Assembly: GCA_913778905.1 (NCBI GenBank)
Contig: CAJYYA010000011.1
Location: 1-64,000, forward strand
Source of the DNA: an uncultured Naasia sp.
GTDB taxonomy: Bacteria; Actinomycetota; Actinomycetes; Actinomycetales; Microbacteriaceae
Reading direction: 5' to 3'
DNA length: 64,000 nt
How positions within the stretch are numbered: position 1 is the first letter of the stretch; each line of letters starts with the position of its first letter. Of the stretch, positions 61,123 to 64,000 are shown in pieces. The notes beneath the pieces were generated by a model, which did no database searches, had not been told where the DNA came from, and worked only from the letters and a program-made list of their open reading frames with translations. The translations under genes and the position numbers were made by a program.

Positions 61123-62804
61123 TGGCTTCCAAGATCAACGGCGCGGGTCGCCGGGCCCTCGAGGCCGTGCGCGAGTTCACGGTCGCGCAGCGCACGCTCG
61201 CTCTCATCGGCGCGGGCGTTCTCGTCCTCGGCTCGGTCGGTCTGTCGTTCTGGCTCTCGCAGCCGTCGTACTCGCCCCTCTTCTCCGGACTCAGCGGCCC
61301 CGACGCGAGCGCGGTCGTCAAGAAGCTCGAGGCCGACGGCGTCAAGTACGAGCTCACCGACGGCGGTGGGACGATCATGGTGCCCGCGGCCGACGTGAAC
61401 CGGGAGCGCATCGCCGCCGCCGCTCTCGGACTGCCCAGCTCCGAGTCGGGCGGATACTCGCTGCTCGACAAGATGGGCGTCGCGGCCTCGAACTTCCAGC
61501 AGGACGTCACCTACAAGCGCGCCATCGAGGGCGAGCTCGCGACCACGATCCAGTCGATCGCCGGAGTCGAACAGGCGTCGGTCAAGATCGCCACACCCGA
61601 GAAGACGGTGTTCTCCGACCAGGTGCAGGCGCCCACGGCGTCGGTGTTCGTCAAGACGGCCGTGCCGCTCACCAAGGAGCAGGTCAAGGCGATCGTGCAC
61701 CTGACCTCGTCGGCGACGCCGGGAATGGCGCCGGAGGGCGTCTCGGTCGTCGACTCGGAGGGACGCGTGCTCAGCGGAGGAGCGAACGACTCCGGGAGCG
61801 CTGCGAGCGACTACGAGTCCGCGACCCAGGCGAAGGTGCAGGGCATGCTCGACGAGCTGGTGGGAGCCGGCAACTCGACGGTCGTCGTGGCCGCGACCGC
61901 GAACGCCGCGAGCGGAACCACCACGACCGAGAGCTACACGACACCCGAGGGCAACCCGACCATCAGCCAGCAGACCTCGACCGAGAAGTACGGAAACGGA
62001 GCCGGCGGCGCCGGGGGAGTCGCCGGCGGGGTGCTCGGCGAAGAGGTGCAGGCGAACACCGGTACGGGCACCGCGGCGCGCACCGGTACCGACGGCGGCT
62101 ACCAGTCGACCAACGACTCCAAGGTCAACGCACTCAACAAGGTGACGGCCACGACGACGAGCCCGACCGGATCGATCACGCGGCAGACCGTCTCGGTCGC
62201 CATCGACAGCAAGGCCGCGGTGGGCATCGACCCGACTGTCATCGAGAACCTCGTGACCACGGCCGCGGGCATCGACACGCGACGCGGCGACAGGATCACG
62301 GTCGAGTCGGCGGTCTTCTCCCGCCCCACCGCGGAAGAGGCCACGGCGGCCCTCGATGCGGCCGGAGAGGCGCAGGGTCAGAAGAGCATGATGGACCTGA
62401 TCACGACCGCGGTGACCGTCCTCGGCGGGCTGATCGCCCTCGTCATCGTCCTCGTCTTCCTCAAGAAGCTCTTCCGCAAACCGGATCCCATCGACGGCGG
62501 CGACTTCACCGCCACCCCCGCCGATGGCGGCGGGGTCGCGTGGCTCGACGACGCCGCTGCGAACGGCGCAGCCGGAACCCCGGTGCCGCTTGGAGCCGCC
62601 GGTCAGCCACCCGTCCTCACGCAGTCGTCCGCTCCGACCGCCGTGCTCGAGCCCGCGGGCTTCGCAGGTGCCCCGGGGGCGGCAGCTCCGGCGGCTGGTG
62701 CGACCGCCGGATACGCGTCCAGCGCAGATGCGGTGCGTGCATTCGAGCCGGCCGAGACCGCTGAGATGCTCCGCGCCCTCATGGACAATCGGAGCCGCTC
62801 GTGA
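61122..62804 (+). CDS. fliF: flagellar MS-ring protein FliF
   Basis: A 560-residue MS-ring protein. It has two membrane segments, about residues 24-45 (TLALIGAGVLVLGSVGLSFW) and about 425-447 (ITTAVTVLGGLIALVIVLVF). Between them lie the ring-building domains with YSPLFSGLSGPDASAVVKKL, YKRAIEGELATTIQSIAGVE, and KIATPEKTVFSD. The C-terminal cytoplasmic end (about 110 residues), which binds FliG, is Ala/Gly-rich before EPAETAEMLRALMDNRSRS. Its stop overlaps fliG by 4 bp. Confidence 0.96.
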   Translation: MASKINGAGRRALEAVREFTVAQRTLALIGAGVLVLGSVGLSFWLSQPSYSPLFSGLSGPDASAVVKKLEADGVKYELTDGGGTIMVPAADVNRERIAAAALGLPSSESGGYSLLDKMGVAASNFQQDVTYKRAIEGELATTIQSIAGVEQASVKIATPEKTVFSDQVQAPTASVFVKTAVPLTKEQVKAIVHLTSSATPGMAPEGVSVVDSEGRVLSGGANDSGSAASDYESATQAKVQGMLDELVGAGNSTVVVAATANAASGTTTTESYTTPEGNPTISQQTSTEKYGNGAGGAGGVAGGVLGEEVQANTGTGTAARTGTDGGYQSTNDSKVNALNKVTATTTSPTGSITRQTVSVAIDSKAAVGIDPTVIENLVTTAAGIDTRRGDRITVESAVFSRPTAEEATAALDAAGEAQGQKSMMDLITTAVTVLGGLIALVIVLVFLKKLFRKPDPIDGGDFTATPADGGGVAWLDDAAANGAAGTPVPLGAAGQPPVLTQSSAPTAVLEPAGFAGAPGAAAPAAGATAGYASSADAVRAFEPAETAEMLRALMDNRSRS

Positions 62805-63895
62805 CCGACGTCGCTCCGGCGATGAGCGGCACGCAGAAGGCAGCCCTCGTGCTCATGCAGCTCGACCGCGAGCACGCGGCCGCCGTCCTGCAGCAGATGA
62901 CCGAGGCCGAGGCCGAGGAGCTGATGGCGGAGGTCGTGCGCCTCCGGGGCGTCGACCCCACCATCGCCCGATCCGCGCTCGACGAGCTCGTCGCACGGGC
63001 CAGCGTGCCCCCGCCACCGCCCCAGCTCGGCGGCAAGGACTTCGCGACCGAGCTGCTCTCGATCACCTACGGGGCCGACAAGGCGGCCGATCTCATCGAC
63101 CGCGTCGACGCGGCCATGGGCATCGGCGCGTTCGACTTCCTGCGCGACGTCCCCGCCGAGCGCATCCACGAGCTCATCGCGGATGAGATGACGGAGACGA
63201 TCGCGTTCGTGCTGGCCCGTCTCGATCCGCCCGTGGCGTCCGCCGTCCTCGTCATGCTCGACAGCAGGCAGCGGGTGGGCGTCGCTCGAGCCATCGCCGT
63301 CATGGGACACGCCACGACCGAGGCCACCGGCGCGGTCGCTTCGACACTCCGTTCGCGGCTGCGCGGAGGCGGGCCGGCGATCGCCGAGCCCGTCGAGGCG
63401 GCAGCGGGTTCCGATGCTCTCGCGCCCGGTGGAGCCGTCCCGCTGGCCGCCATGATGGGCCTCGTCGATCCGGCCGTCGAACGCGAGATCATGGCGGACC
63501 TGCGGGAGCTCGATGCGAGCCTCGCCGCCCAGATCGGCGAGCTCCTGCTCACGTTCGACGACCTGCCCCGCCTGCTCGACCGCGACGTGCAGCAGGTGCT
63601 CCGAGGCATCGACATCCGCGAACTGGCGCTCGCTCTCAAGGGTGCGTCCGAGGACATCCAGGCCGTCATCCGCAACAACCTGTCCGAGCGCAACCGCGAA
63701 GCGCTCACCACCGAGGGCGTCGAACTCGGCCGCGTGCCGCGCTCGGCCGTCGAGGAGGCCCGCAACACCGTCGTCCGTTCGCTGCGCGCCTACAGCGCAT
63801 CGAACGACGGGCTCGAGCTGAAGGGCGGCGATGAGTCGGCCGACGCAGCCGCCGAGGCCGCCCCGGTGGAGGACGAGGAAGAGTATGTCGACTGA
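62801..63895 (+). CDS. fliG: flagellar motor switch protein FliG
   Basis: A 364-residue switch protein. The N-terminal domain begins MTDVAPAMSGTQKAALVLMQ, LDREHAAAVLQQMTE; the middle domain has FDFLRDVPAERIHELIADEM; the C-terminal torque domain has LLTFDDLPRLLDRDVQQVLR and GASEDIQAVIRNNLSERNRE, with the charged residues that contact the stator. An Ala/Glu-rich acidic tail follows. It starts with GTG in a GTGA overlap with fliF and overlaps fliH by 11 bp. Confidence 0.96.
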   Translation: MTDVAPAMSGTQKAALVLMQLDREHAAAVLQQMTEAEAEELMAEVVRLRGVDPTIARSALDELVARASVPPPPPQLGGKDFATELLSITYGADKAADLIDRVDAAMGIGAFDFLRDVPAERIHELIADEMTETIAFVLARLDPPVASAVLVMLDSRQRVGVARAIAVMGHATTEATGAVASTLRSRLRGGGPAIAEPVEAAAGSDALAPGGAVPLAAMMGLVDPAVEREIMADLRELDASLAAQIGELLLTFDDLPRLLDRDVQQVLRGIDIRELALALKGASEDIQAVIRNNLSERNREALTTEGVELGRVPRSAVEEARNTVVRSLRAYSASNDGLELKGGDESADAAAEAAPVEDEEEYVD

Positions 63896-64000
63896 TTTCG
63901 TCGCCGCCTCCTTCCCCGTCCTGTCGGACCGCGGCGACCAGAGCATCCGCGACGCGGAGGAGCGCGCGACGGTGCGTGGTCACGCGGCGGGCTACGCGGC
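63885..64000 (+). CDS. fliH: flagellar export protein FliH, N-terminal part (cut by right edge)
   Basis: The first 38 residues (MSTDFVAASFPVLSDRGDQS, IRDAEERATVRGHAAGYA) begin inside the end of fliG and run off the window. The RGHAAGYA motif matches the FliH N-terminal region, and fliH normally follows fliG. FliH regulates the FliI ATPase. No track entry exists for it because it is incomplete; the frame was read by hand. Confidence 0.78.
   Translation, partial: MSTDFVAASFPVLSDRGDQSIRDAEERATVRGHAAGYA

Overview
The window is high-GC (about 70%) actinobacterial DNA, most likely from a motile member of the Microbacteriaceae such as Microbacterium. This is inferred from the RpoB/RpoC sequences ([12 protein letters not shown] and NADFDGD contexts), GTG/TTG starts, dense 4-bp start/stop overlaps, a Gram-positive-type flagellar set and a secretin-less type IV pilus set. 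No rRNA, tRNA, insertion sequence, phage or CRISPR array was seen.

Layout. 1-3.8 kb (minus strand): an L-arabinose operon, LacI-type regulator-araD-araB-araA, with araA running off the left edge. 3.9-5.8 kb: a tiny membrane protein, then a divergent LysG/ArgP-LysE/ArgO amino-acid export pair. 6-18.2 kb: housekeeping and repair genes (nei glycosylase and lhr helicase in overlap, esterase, DUF4916 Nudix-like protein, DEAD-box helicase, DUF1684 and SRPBCC proteins, ComB-like protein, DoxX, DUF427, SprT). 18.4-23.2 kb: a very large secreted nuclease/5'-nucleotidase fusion. 23.4-25.7 kb: sorbosone-dehydrogenase-like lipoprotein and spermidine-synthase-like protein. 26.1-33.6 kb: rpoB-rpoC, both with TTG starts. 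33.8-36.8 kb: MarR regulator divergent from a TspO-like/MFS-exporter operon. 36.8-50.5 kb: a small ORF, an unusual AT-richer intergenic segment full of stem-loops, then a type IV pilus locus (unknown 190-aa protein, pilB, pilT, pilC, pilA, three further prepilins, pilD, pilM, pilN, pilO). 50.6-51.8 kb: a membrane protein. 52.2-64 kb: flagellar genes in two directions, flgN-flgK-flgL-fliW (minus) and fliA, fliC-fliD-fliS-fliT-like, flgB-flgC-fliE-fliF-fliG-fliH (plus, cut by the right edge).

Function. Two surface motility or attachment machines sit back to back: a retractable type IV pilus (PilB and PilT both present, no PilQ/PilP, as expected in a monoderm) and a flagellum whose late genes carry near-identical FliA-type promoters (upstream of fliC, flgB and probably flgN) with the same 18-bp spacing.

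The most interesting non-coding signal is in the gaps between converging genes. Six of the seven convergent junctions carry a palindromic dispersed repeat from one of three families. One family is built of TGCAGGA modules at about 21-bp steps, with two modules on one arm and three on the other. A second candidate is the approximately 400-bp leader region before the pilus genes, which holds a 19-bp direct repeat exactly 360 bp apart and four successive stem-loops.
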